The notes beneath the pieces are model-generated. The model was not told the DNA's origin and made no database searches. It worked only from the letters and a program-made list of their open reading frames with translations. From CAYPEL01 sp964409635 (GTDB lineage Bacteria; Pseudomonadota; Gammaproteobacteria; DSM-19610), in NCBI GenBank assembly GCA_964409635.1, contig CAYPEL010000121.1:1-8805 (forward strand): 8,805 nucleotides of DNA. The letters run 5' to 3'. This document shows, piece after piece, positions 1 to 5,625 of the stretch. Position numbers and translations under genes: made by a program. Position 1 is the first letter of the stretch; each line of letters begins with the position of its first letter.

Positions 1-746
1 ATCTGTTTCTTTTCAGGCCGATAGGTCCACCAGAGGAGAGGAATAGCTACCATCAACATGGTGAGGCTTACCGGCAAACCATAGCTCAACCATTCCAGAA
101 ATCCGATCTCCAGCAGGCCGGCAGCGATGGCATTAGGTGCGCTACCGGTCAGTGTTGCCACGCCACCGATGCTGGCGCCATAGGCGACACCCAGCAACAA
201 CAGCCGAGAGAAATTCGCATCAGTAGGGTGGCGGCTGAGAATACCCAGCGCCACCGGCAATAGCAGTGCGGTGGTGGCGGTGTTGGAAATAAGCATGGAG
301 AGCAGCGCCGAGGTCATCATGAAGGCAATCAGCAGTCCGATGGGGCGGCTGCCTGCCATACCCAGGATACGCCGCGCCAGCCAGCGGTCTACACCGTTAG
401 CCTCTACTGCCACCGCCAGGGCGTAGCCACCCAGCACCAGAAAGAGTACTGGGCTACCAAATGACGTGTAGGCGTCCCTGGCTTCGAACACGCCCACGGT
501 GGCCAGGCCCACGGGAATTAATAACGCAGTGACCGGCAGTGGCAACGCCTCGGAGACCCACAACACGGCAGCCAACACCGTGACCGCCAATGCACCGGCG
601 ATGGGCGCTCCCAGGGACAGGGTCAGCCAGTACACCATTAACGCCAGCAGCGGCGCGGCGACCAGTGCAGCGATATGACTCCGCGTCATGTTGAAACGAT
701 ACTTATCGCTGGTGGACGGGTTGTTACCGGCAGATCCTTCCTTCAT
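1..746 (-). CDS. SLC13/DASS-family anion:sodium symporter (3' end outside window)
   Basis: This is an inner-membrane transporter of the divalent anion/sodium symporter (SLC13, DASS) family. Such proteins import dicarboxylates, sulfate or similar anions with Na+; the substrate cannot be read here. About 248 residues are visible with no stop before the window edge, against a usual 450-600. A short polar N-terminus (residues 1-22) is followed by a run of hydrophobic segments. The family's substrate/Na+ motif Ser-Asn-Thr is at about 154-156 (SNTATT). A Gly-rich re-entrant segment, GVATLTGSAPNAIA, is at about 195-208. The ATG at 746 was chosen because it overlaps the stop of the preceding CBS-protein remnant in ATGA. 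No strong Shine-Dalgarno precedes it, which fits translational coupling. The family call is firm; intactness beyond position 1 is unknown. Confidence 0.88.
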   Translation of the reverse strand, partial: MKEGSAGNNPSTSDKYRFNMTRSHIAALVAAPLLALMVYWLTLSLGAPIAGALAVTVLAAVLWVSEALPLPVTALLIPVGLATVGVFEARDAYTSFGSPVLFLVLGGYALAVAVEANGVDRWLARRILGMAGSRPIGLLIAFMMTSALLSMLISNTATTALLLPVALGILSRHPTDANFSRLLLLGVAYGASIGGVATLTGSAPNAIAAGLLEIGFLEWLSYGLPVSLTMLMVAIPLLWWTYRPEKKQ

Positions 747-990
747 ATTGAGTTATCACTCACTTGGATATTATCGAGATTGACAATGCCCGCCAGTTGA
801 CAGGCTTCAGTCACGGAAAGAAAGGAGCAGTTCAGCAACAACTCCAGCACCCTCTCCAGAGGCTCGTCGATGTCGGCATTCTGAATTTCAACCTGCATCC
901 AGCCGCCAACCCTGGCCAGCTCCGCCTGCGACTCCAGTCCTTTCAACAATTCAATCTGACCATGCCAGCATGGTAATCACCCCGATAAAT
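743..990 (-). pseudogene. C-terminal CBS-domain fossil of an M50 site-2 protease
   Basis: The 949-743 frame encodes 68 residues (with a TTG as first codon) that match, at roughly 60% identity by eye, the C-terminal CBS region of the intact M50 protease at 3165-4274. Shared landmarks are LLKGL, RVG-WMQ, ADI-EPLE, VTEA and GIVNLDNI. Homology continues upstream for a few codons in another frame to about 985. Beside CTGGCATGGTCAG there is an apparent 4-base insertion relative to the intact copy. The protease domain and the first CBS domain are missing, and the break coincides with the left end of an IS3-family remnant. The tail (QVSDNSI) differs from that of the intact copy. The stop overlaps the SLC13 start in ATGA. 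It is probably a decayed gene whose 3' end survives because it leads into the transporter. Expression as a free CBS peptide is possible but unsupported. Confidence 0.8.
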
Positions 991-993
991 AAT

Positions 994-1257
994 TGACCGC
1001 AAAAGTAGAATTTTCTCGCAAACTGAACGTAGAAGACTCTCAAATGAAAACATCAAGATATAGCATCAGCCAGATCCTGGCGATATTGAAACAGGCCGAG
1101 TCCGGCACCTCAGTTCCAGCCCTTTGCCGCGGAACACGGTATGAGCAGCACCAGTTTTTACAAGTGGCGAGCCAAGTTCAGCGGGATGGACGCCTCAATG
1201 ATGAAGTGTGTGAAGGAACTGGAGGATGATTACCGGACCACTTCACTGCCACCCTAA
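994..1257 (+). mobile_element. IS3-family element remnant (left end plus broken orfA)
   Basis: A probable IS left terminus begins near 994 (TGACCGCAAAAG), immediately where homology to the CBS fossil stops. It is followed about 50 bases later by an IS3-family orfA. No orfB or matching right end follows; the element ends around 1235-1257 and the sequence changes to the yfdX 3' flank. The exact IS type and terminus are inferred from the position of the break, not from a matched inverted repeat. Confidence 0.65.
1044..1257 (+). pseudogene. IS3-family transposase OrfA, frameshifted and truncated
   Basis: From ATG 1044 the reading frame gives MKTSRYSISQILAILKQAE followed by a helix-turn-helix segment typical of IS3-family (IS407-like) OrfA, which binds the IS ends. 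At about 1130-1131 one extra base (CGC-G-GAACAC) throws the frame out, and the original frame stops at 1227. In the shifted frame the family sequence resumes as EHGMSSTSFYKWRAKF, continues to KELEDDYR and stops at TAA 1255. The usual leucine-zipper tail and the orfB fusion region are absent. It is clearly dead as a transposase subunit. Confidence 0.8.
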
Positions 1258-1281
1258 TCAATTTTGAATAAGGTAGCAGTG
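1244..1281. repeat. 10-bp imperfect inverted repeat at the IS/yfdX junction
   Basis: CACTGCCACC (1244-1253) and GGTAGCAGTG (1272-1281) are inverted repeats with a single mismatch, which is a G-U pair in minus-strand RNA. The 18-base loop itself holds a small TCAA/TTGA pair. The repeat starts 24 bases downstream of the yfdX stop and spans the end of the OrfA remnant. It could end yfdX transcription, but no clear U-run follows in either direction. It may instead mark an element boundary. Confidence 0.45.
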
Positions 1282-1304
1282 ATTAACTTGATCTTATTTG
1301 TTGA

Positions 1305-2261
1305 TTACACAGGTTCTTTAGCAGAAAATAGCGCTGACCACTGTTTCGTAATGGTATCAAACCAGCCTTTTCCACCCTTGCCATCCGACATTTTTTTCTC
1401 AATGTCGCTTATTAAATCATGCATAGGTTGAAACTCTTTTTTGTCGCCATAACCTAATAACTCAGACATTGTTAGTTCATCATGCGCCTGTGTTAGTAGC
1501 GCTTGTAACGCTTTGTTTTCTTCTTCGGTTCGTTTTTCATTCTCTACTAAAGCTTCAGCTTCCATCAGTGCTGCTTCTGCTCGCAATGGTGGGAGCGGAA
1601 CAATAAGTTCTTTCGTCACTAAAGTACTTAACAAAGTCTGAAGTGCGCTTTTAGCTTCGAGTATTTTGTCATCATCAATTAAGGGTACGACAGATTTAAG
1701 ACTATCAGGATAAGTACTTAAAGGAATACTGGTGGTGCTGATAGTAACATCACTAACCAGTGAGCCAATTAACATTCTGGCATGTTGAAGCTCACCATCA
1801 TTTAAATGCTTTTCAGCAGCTTCAATTTTTTTCTTAATGATGCCTGGGTCTGCTTGTAAATCATGCACTGTCTTCATTACGTGTATGGGTTTAAATCCCA
1901 ATCCAGGCTCACGTTCCAGTGTAACCGCCAATTTACCAATGGCCGTTTTTATAGCAGATATTGCATCTTTTGGTAGATTTTTTTCAAGAAGAATCAGGGC
2001 ATTATTGGTTTCCACAACGGCCTCAACCGCATCCGAGATAATGCTTTCACGGAGCTTGTCAAGCTCACCATCTACTTTAGCGTGCGCTGACTCGGAGTAG
2101 GTTGAAGGTTTATTTGGCCCTTTTTTAACACTTACTGCATCTGTCTGTTTTTCGACGTGATCTTTAGTCGCGTGCTCTTCTTTGTATGGTTCTTCAGCAA
2201 ATGCTGGCGTTACTGCAATAAGTGCGAAACTTAATGTTGCTGTTGATATATATTTTTTCAT
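1305..2261 (-). CDS. YfdX-family secreted protein
   Basis: This 318-residue protein has a clear Sec signal peptide (KKY, a hydrophobic stretch, then AFA at about 20-22 before EEPYKEE) and so is probably periplasmic. The mature part from about residue 55 matches the YfdX family: a helical region with NALILLEKN at 87-95, then AISAIKTAIGKLAVTLEREP at about 100-119. The diagnostic block is IPLSTYPDSLKSVVPLIDDD at about 179-198, followed by LIVPLPPLRAEAALMEAEAL at about 219-238. The tail is Lys/Gly-rich. The family's biochemical role is unsettled. E. coli yfdX is controlled by the acid/multidrug regulator EvgA, and yfdX genes occur in the transmissible stress-tolerance locus. The ATG at 2261 has a good Shine-Dalgarno (AGAAGGAA, 7-base spacing). 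The gene is visibly AT-richer than the M50 or SLC13 genes and sits between two IS remnants, which suggests a separate origin. A conserved three-part motif lies 114 bases upstream. Confidence 0.85.
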   Translation of the reverse strand: MKKYISTATLSFALIAVTPAFAEEPYKEEHATKDHVEKQTDAVSVKKGPNKPSTYSESAHAKVDGELDKLRESIISDAVEAVVETNNALILLEKNLPKDAISAIKTAIGKLAVTLEREPGLGFKPIHVMKTVHDLQADPGIIKKKIEAAEKHLNDGELQHARMLIGSLVSDVTISTTSIPLSTYPDSLKSVVPLIDDDKILEAKSALQTLLSTLVTKELIVPLPPLRAEAALMEAEALVENEKRTEEENKALQALLTQAHDELTMSELLGYGDKKEFQPMHDLISDIEKKMSDGKGGKGWFDTITKQWSALFSAKEPV

Positions 2262-2375
2262 AATTAATTCCTTCTGTTTGTATTAAGCGGTAAGGGTTGT
2301 AGAAGAGGTGGCAAACTAATAACTATCCTTTAACTTCTGAGAAAGATATTAATTGAGATTTATAATATATAAAAG

Positions 2376-2411
2376 TCGATTGTTTTATGTATACTATTCG
2401 TTATTTTCGAA
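2376..2411 (-). promoter_or_regulatory. Conserved three-part operator-like motif, copy 1 (upstream of yfdX)
   Basis: On the plus strand this reads TCGATT (2376-2381), 15 bases, TTCG (2397-2400), 7 bases, CGAA (2408-2411). The same elements with identical spacing recur at 6735-6770 and 8715-8750. TTCG-N7-CGAA is an inverted repeat with an AT-only spacer (TTATTTT). The third half-site is two helical turns away. The proximal edge is 114 bases before the yfdX start codon, in an AT-rich 158-bp spacer. I do not recognise the binding protein; the function as an operator is inferred from recurrence. Confidence 0.6.
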
Positions 2412-2419
2412 CTAATGAA

Positions 2420-2868
2420 TTACCCCGGGCTTACTGGAGGCCCCATAACAGGCTCGGTCTGCGCCGTCTGGCTACTCTCGGGGCGCAGACCCTGTATATA
2501 GATGGCCAGGGTATCAAGATCATCACTAGACAGTTCTTTCTATGCCTGCTTCAGCTTGAAGGCGCGCTCGGGGAGTGAGTGCTGCAACGTATTCACCCCT
2601 ATAATCCAGTCACGCAGCGCTTCTGCACTGCGTCTTGTAGCAATGCCACCCAGCGGGTTACGTGGATTGCCTTTCCCACCAATAGAATGGCAGCACGCAC
2701 AGGTCAGTTGCTGGTAAACCTGGCGTCCGGCTTCGATGCGTTGCGGATCTAGGGCGAAGGTTTCCAGGTGCTCCGTGGGCATAACCGGCTCACTTGTCTC
2801 GGAGGTTTCAGCCGGGTTCTAGCTGATGGCAAATACAACCGCCAACAGCAATACCGACTGGCCGGTGA
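2420..2868 (-). pseudogene. c-type cytochrome, decayed: two in-frame TAG stops and lost start
   Basis: Read from 2868 toward 2420, one frame spells a signal-peptide core (TGQSVLLLAVVFAIS), a TAG at 2821-2819, and a mature cytochrome c domain. The domain has a heme motif CxxCH (CACCH, preceded by VYQQLT) and HSIGGKGNPRNPLGG, then LRDWI and LPERAFKLKQA. A second TAG follows at 2542-2540, exactly where the family normally continues (Tyr expected). The frame then goes on with KELSSDDLDTLAIYIQGL and ends at TAA 2422-2420. The longest open piece is 80 residues (2782-2540). A native protein would be a periplasmic, mono-heme electron carrier of about 150 residues. The N-terminus is cut at about 2868, where a transposase remnant on the other strand begins. 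The two stops plus the lost start argue for a dead gene. The heme motif and the frame beyond each stop are otherwise well kept, so decay looks recent. Confidence 0.8.
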
Positions 2869-3084
2869 GGAGTGCGATTCGTTGTGACACCCGCTGAGCG
2901 ACATGCAGGATTGGGTGGAGACATTTTAAAACAAAGGAAGGCCGTGTACGAAGCGGCTAAAAAGAAACACCCGGCGCGCTGGAGTCGACACATCCGAAAC
3001 TGGAATCCGGTGGAGGTTGTGCATTTGAATCCTGAAAAAGAGGACAACAGTCTGAGCATCGCTGCACTTCAGGATACTGCATAA
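2869..3084 (+). pseudogene. IS3-family integrase/transposase (OrfB), C-terminal fragment
   Basis: The frame begins without a start at the junction near 2869 (a TGA lies just before it). It reads GVRFVVTPAERHAGLGGDIL, then KAVYEAAKKKHPARWSR, IRNWNPVE and HLNPEKE, to the stop at 3084. This is the characteristic end of a group of IS3-family OrfB transposases, downstream of the DDE catalytic core. About 70 residues remain of the roughly 280 or more expected, and no catalytic residues are left. The GTG at 2872 is fortuitous. Confidence 0.75.
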
Positions 3085-3116
3085 CTTTTGCAAATGAGGC
3101 GACAGTTACCTTGACA
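2869..3116 (+). mobile_element. IS3-family element remnant (3' end with right terminus)
   Basis: The 3' end of an orfB-type transposase gene (to the TAA at 3082-3084) is followed by a typical IS3-family right end, GAGGCGACAGTTACCTTGACA, finishing with CA at about 3116. Its reverse complement begins TGTCAAGGTAACTGTCGCC. This does not resemble the left end at 994, so the two remnants come from different insertion sequences. The left part has been deleted up to the cytochrome remnant. Confidence 0.65.
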
Positions 3117-3164
3117 ATCACCGACGCTGACCCAGAAGAAAGCCGACAAGATAATTTTCATGGA

Positions 3165-4274
3165 TTAAGTGCCCGTCTTCATTTGCCCGCGCCCATGCCG
3201 TTCCTGCAAGGCTGTCTGGATCCTGATCAACTCCATGATATTGTCGAGATTGACAATACCCACCAGCCGGCCGGCTTCGGTCACGGTGAGCAACCGGCAG
3301 TGGCAGCTCTTTAACCGTTGCAGCACTTTTTCGAGAGGCTCTTCGATGTCGGCGGTCTGAACCTCCCTCTGCATCCAGGCGCCGACCCGGCCCTGTTCTC
3401 CCCGTGTCTGCAATCCTTTCAACAGTTCAGTCTGGCCAAGCACTCCGACCACTCCGTCATCGACCAGCACCGGGAAATCCGTCTGGCTGCCAGCTATGGT
3501 CAGTTCGATAGCGTGTGACAGTGAGTTATCCGGCGCCAGCACCTGAAAGTCGGTCAACATGGCCCGGCCTACCGTCGAATCTGACAAGGTGGATTTGATC
3601 TGCTCCATCCCCGCTTCGGCCGCGGCCCCGATCCACACGAACAACGCGATAAAGATCAGGAAGGGGTTGTAGAGCAGCCCCATGAAACCCAGCCACAGGG
3701 CCAGTCCCTGTCCTACCCTGGCGGCCGTCTGGGTGGCCCGATTTCGGTCCATGCGCATGGCCAGCGCTGCCCGCAACACCCGCCCGCCGTCCATTGGAAA
3801 AGCCGGCAGCAGATTAAAGACGGCAAGGAAAACATTGATCACCATCAGCCGTTCCAGAAACGGCCCGCCGGTAAGGCTGAGCTGGTTCATCGGCACCAAT
3901 GCGCTGCTCGCCGCGAGCCACAACCAAAGACCCAGCGCAATTACCAGGTTGACCGCCGGACCCGCCAGCGCCACGGCAATCTCCTGTTTCGAATCGTCAG
4001 GCATTCGCTCCAGGGCGGCGACACCACCGATCGGCAACAGCGTGATGTGATTAGTGCGGATGCCGTATCGCCGAGCTGTCAGCGCATGGCCGTACTCGTG
4101 CAGCACCACACAACCAAACAGCGCCAGGATGAAGCCAACGCCGGTGATAACGGCGGTCAGACTCCCTTCCACCTGCCAGTAACTCAAGCCAATCCAGGCT
4201 ATAAGAATAAAGAAAGTGGCATGGATGTAGATATCGATGCCGGCGATACGGGTCAGTTTCCAGGACCATTTCAT
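3165..4274 (-). CDS. M50-family site-2 protease with C-terminal CBS domains
   Basis: This 369-residue polytopic membrane metalloprotease cleaves substrates within the membrane, typically anti-sigma factors or other regulatory membrane proteins; the substrate is unknown. The zinc motif HExxH is HEYGH at residues 59-63, inside a hydrophobic helix. The second conserved motif, FPMDGGRVLRA (159-169), supplies the Asp (D162) ligand after NLLPA. Several transmembrane segments fill residues 18-220. A pair of CBS-type modules follows, about 233-290 (VGRAML, DFPVLVDDG, VVGVLGQ) and 300-355 (RLLTVTEAGRLVGIVNLDNI); these usually bind adenine nucleotides and gate activity. The length suits the bacterial S2P-CBS subgroup. 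The ATG at 4274 overlaps the stop of the P-type ATPase remnant in ATGA, which points to a former coupled operon. An IS remnant ends 48 bases past its stop. All catalytic residues are present and the gene appears intact. Confidence 0.93.
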   Translation of the reverse strand: MKWSWKLTRIAGIDIYIHATFFILIAWIGLSYWQVEGSLTAVITGVGFILALFGCVVLHEYGHALTARRYGIRTNHITLLPIGGVAALERMPDDSKQEIAVALAGPAVNLVIALGLWLWLAASSALVPMNQLSLTGGPFLERLMVINVFLAVFNLLPAFPMDGGRVLRAALAMRMDRNRATQTAARVGQGLALWLGFMGLLYNPFLIFIALFVWIGAAAEAGMEQIKSTLSDSTVGRAMLTDFQVLAPDNSLSHAIELTIAGSQTDFPVLVDDGVVGVLGQTELLKGLQTRGEQGRVGAWMQREVQTADIEEPLEKVLQRLKSCHCRLLTVTEAGRLVGIVNLDNIMELIRIQTALQERHGRGQMKTGT

Positions 4275-4557
4275 ATTTCGCTGCCTCTTGTTTCCCGGCG
4301 CCGCCGAAGTATTTTCTCCGCCCCTATGACAAGATAAATCACCAGGCCAACCACCAGAATATGCACCCAGTCCACCAGGCGTAGTTTTTGTTCCGGCGTG
4401 ACCCGCGCGAACACGGCTGTGCCGGTGGCGGCCTGGATCAGTTCGGCATCGGACATTGCTGTCAGTTCACGTCCCGTCAGCACCTGCGGGATTTCACCAG
4501 CGGCCAGCGTATCGTCCAACCCAATCTGGGCGGTAATAGCCGCAGCGGTAACGGCTC
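4271..4557 (-). pseudogene. P-type cation ATPase remnant with large internal deletion
   Basis: Starting near 4557 the frame reads AVTAAAITAQIGLDD, then VLTGREL, AMSDAEL, VFARVTPEQKLRLV. This is part of the phosphorylation/HAD domain of a P-type ATPase (the segment after the GDxxxTA loop). It jumps directly to a hydrophobic tail (HILVVGLVIYLVIGAEKIL) with an Arg-rich end, the C-terminus of such pumps. Missing are the N-terminal two-thirds including DKTGT, the hinge TGDGxND and the membrane helices between. A TGA lies in frame just before 4557. The start listed by a simple ORF call (4519) is internal. The stop overlaps the M50 start in ATGA. Before decay it was presumably a Ca2+/Mg2+-type cation pump; the ion cannot be assigned. 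Confidence 0.78.
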
Positions 4558-4596
4558 AGCGTATTGGAGGCTAAAGTTTTGCAGATGGACTTACAC

Positions 4597-4691
4597 CTAG
4601 AACCGGTCTGCCCCTTTGTCCAGACCTGTAGCGAACCAGTTCGACACCTCTTCCCGGCTAATGGCCAGTGTTTTTCCAACAAGAATTTCAT
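4597..4691 (-). pseudogene. 5' fragment of a small gene after psiE, frameshifted
   Basis: ATG 4691 overlaps the psiE stop in ATGA. In its own frame it begins MKFLLEK and then reads out of phase through a run of five A's. If the run had six, the frame would continue TLAISREEVSNWFATGLDKG and stop at TAG 4599-4597. This looks like the first 30 or so residues of a short conserved protein, truncated by the same deletion that removed the ATPase 5' part. I suspect a small uncharacterised family whose members begin with a similar 'SREEV..WF..G...GA' stretch, but that is from memory and unproven. Positions 4558-4596 hold nothing recognisable. Confidence 0.45.
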
Positions 4692-5233
4692 TTGCCTATG
4701 CCTTGTTCAGTGGAGGATTTTATAGCCGCCTGCGCGGCGCCTAACGGCGCTTTGTCATCCTGATGATCTTTGTCCTGCTTTTGCTCAGGCATCCGGTTGC
4801 CTATTTCAAGCGCAGAAGATGGCAATGTGGCCACCAGCCAGTAACCGATGCTGACAGAAAATACCACCATAGCGATGCCCCAAAGATACTCAGGTTCGAC
4901 CGTTTCCAGGTCAAGAATAATCACCTTTCGTGCAATCGCCATCAGGGCGGTAGCCATCACAATCTTGATGTGAATGGCATCCTCACGCAGGTACACTGTA
5001 ATATTGATGAATATCTCGATGGCGATCAGTACCGCCATGAACGCGCCGAAAGTTGCGAGCATATCGGAAATGGTCAATATGTAGGCAGGGGGAGTGATCA
5101 TTTTCTGATACAGGGTCCATGCCACATCCACAACGCCCATAACAATTACAAACACCATCAGTATCGCCAGGACGCGCACCGCCCAGTGAATGATGACATG
5201 TAGTTTTATGATCAGCGGTTCATTTTGTTGCAT
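4688..5233 (-). CDS. psiE: PsiE-family inner-membrane protein
   Basis: A 181-residue membrane protein of the phosphate-starvation-inducible PsiE family. Four hydrophobic segments are visible: about 13-38, 51-81, 90-107 and 117-138. Between the second and third is the conserved loop NITVYLREDAIHIKIV, and after the third comes the family's RKVIILDLE. The C-terminal 40 residues are polar and Lys/Asp/Gln-rich. E. coli psiE is induced by phosphate starvation (PhoB) and affected by CRP; its molecular role is not established. PsiE homologues also sit in the transmissible stress-tolerance locus. I prefer ATG 5233 to the TTG at 5239, because AGAGG lies six bases before the ATG while the TTG would overlap it. 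The 3' end is translationally coupled (ATGA) to the next, now broken, gene. Intact. Confidence 0.88.
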   Translation of the reverse strand: MQQNEPLIIKLHVIIHWAVRVLAILMVFVIVMGVVDVAWTLYQKMITPPAYILTISDMLATFGAFMAVLIAIEIFINITVYLREDAIHIKIVMATALMAIARKVIILDLETVEPEYLWGIAMVVFSVSIGYWLVATLPSSALEIGNRMPEQKQDKDHQDDKAPLGAAQAAIKSSTEQGIGK

Positions 5234-5446
5234 CGTCAACCTCTATCTAACAGAATGATTGGGGCATGTATTTTACAGGGTCACCTGCTTGGTTGGCATA
5301 TACCAAAAGTATTTCATAAAGCAGCATTTACAGAAAATGACGCCGCTCTCAACTGAACTGCTTAGCGCATTGGCGGGTGTGGTATTACTTCAGCCACGAA
5401 AAAAGCAGCACTTTCGGCCATGGCCCGGCACCACAGCCCTACCACC

Positions 5447-5473
5447 TATCGCGGTTAAAACCGCTCCTACAGG
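5447..5473. repeat. REP-like palindromic element
   Basis: On the minus strand this reads CCTGTAGGAGCGG, TTTTAA, CCGCGATA. The core GCGGTT-AA-AACCGC is a perfect inverted repeat flanked by CCTGTAGGAG, the pattern of REP sequences widespread in gammaproteobacterial intergenic DNA. A second palindrome, GGCCATGGCC, lies nearby at 5416-5425 and may be a degenerate partner. The 392-bp spacer between psiE and the rhodanese-dioxygenase gene otherwise shows only the hairpin at 5562-5603 and no convincing gene. Confidence 0.55.
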
Positions 5474-5561
5474 CATATGCGAATAAACCAGTGTTCATTA
5501 ACAGTAACTAACTGTTGACTGAATCTGCGGTACTTTCTCGAACGTTTTCGATTCACCGGAA

Positions 5562-5603
5562 ATATATAGTCCGCCTCTCAACACTGAGTGCCATTAGGCG
5601 GAC
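5562..5603 (-). terminator. Hairpin terminator candidate after the rhodanese-PDO gene
   Basis: AGGCGGAC (5596-5603) and GTCCGCCT (5569-5576) form a perfect 8-bp stem. The loop holds a further 4-bp CTCA/TGAG stem. It begins 22 bases after the stop of the minus-strand gene ending at 5626, and is followed by TATATATTT, a weak U-rich tail. Position and structure suit intrinsic termination. Confidence 0.55.
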
Positions 5604-5625
5604 AAACACTGCGCAGAGCTCCGGT

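Noticed and set aside
764..976. 70-residue plus-strand frame over the CBS fossil (and the similar ones at 3169-3518)
   Set aside because: They are antisense shadows of the CBS-domain coding sequence. The two regions resemble each other only because the minus-strand genes are homologous.
2808..3059. 83-residue minus-strand frame opposite the transposase remnant
   Set aside because: It is a reverse-strand shadow of the OrfB C-terminal coding sequence and crosses the junction at about 2868, with no recognisable motif.
994..3116. A single IS3 element whose middle was replaced by yfdX and the cytochrome gene
   Set aside because: The left terminus (TGACCGCAAAAG) and the reverse complement of the right terminus (TGTCAAGGTAAC) do not match as inverted repeats. 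The OrfA and OrfB remnants also appear to belong to different IS3 subgroups.
5234..5239. TTG at 5239 as the psiE start
   Set aside because: It overlaps the Shine-Dalgarno-like AGAGG region; the ATG at 5233 is correctly spaced.
5261..5280. Possible motif copy upstream of psiE (GTATTTTAC at 5268-5276)
   Set aside because: It shares only the AT-rich core. TTCG, CGAA and the TCGAWT element at -21 are all absent.
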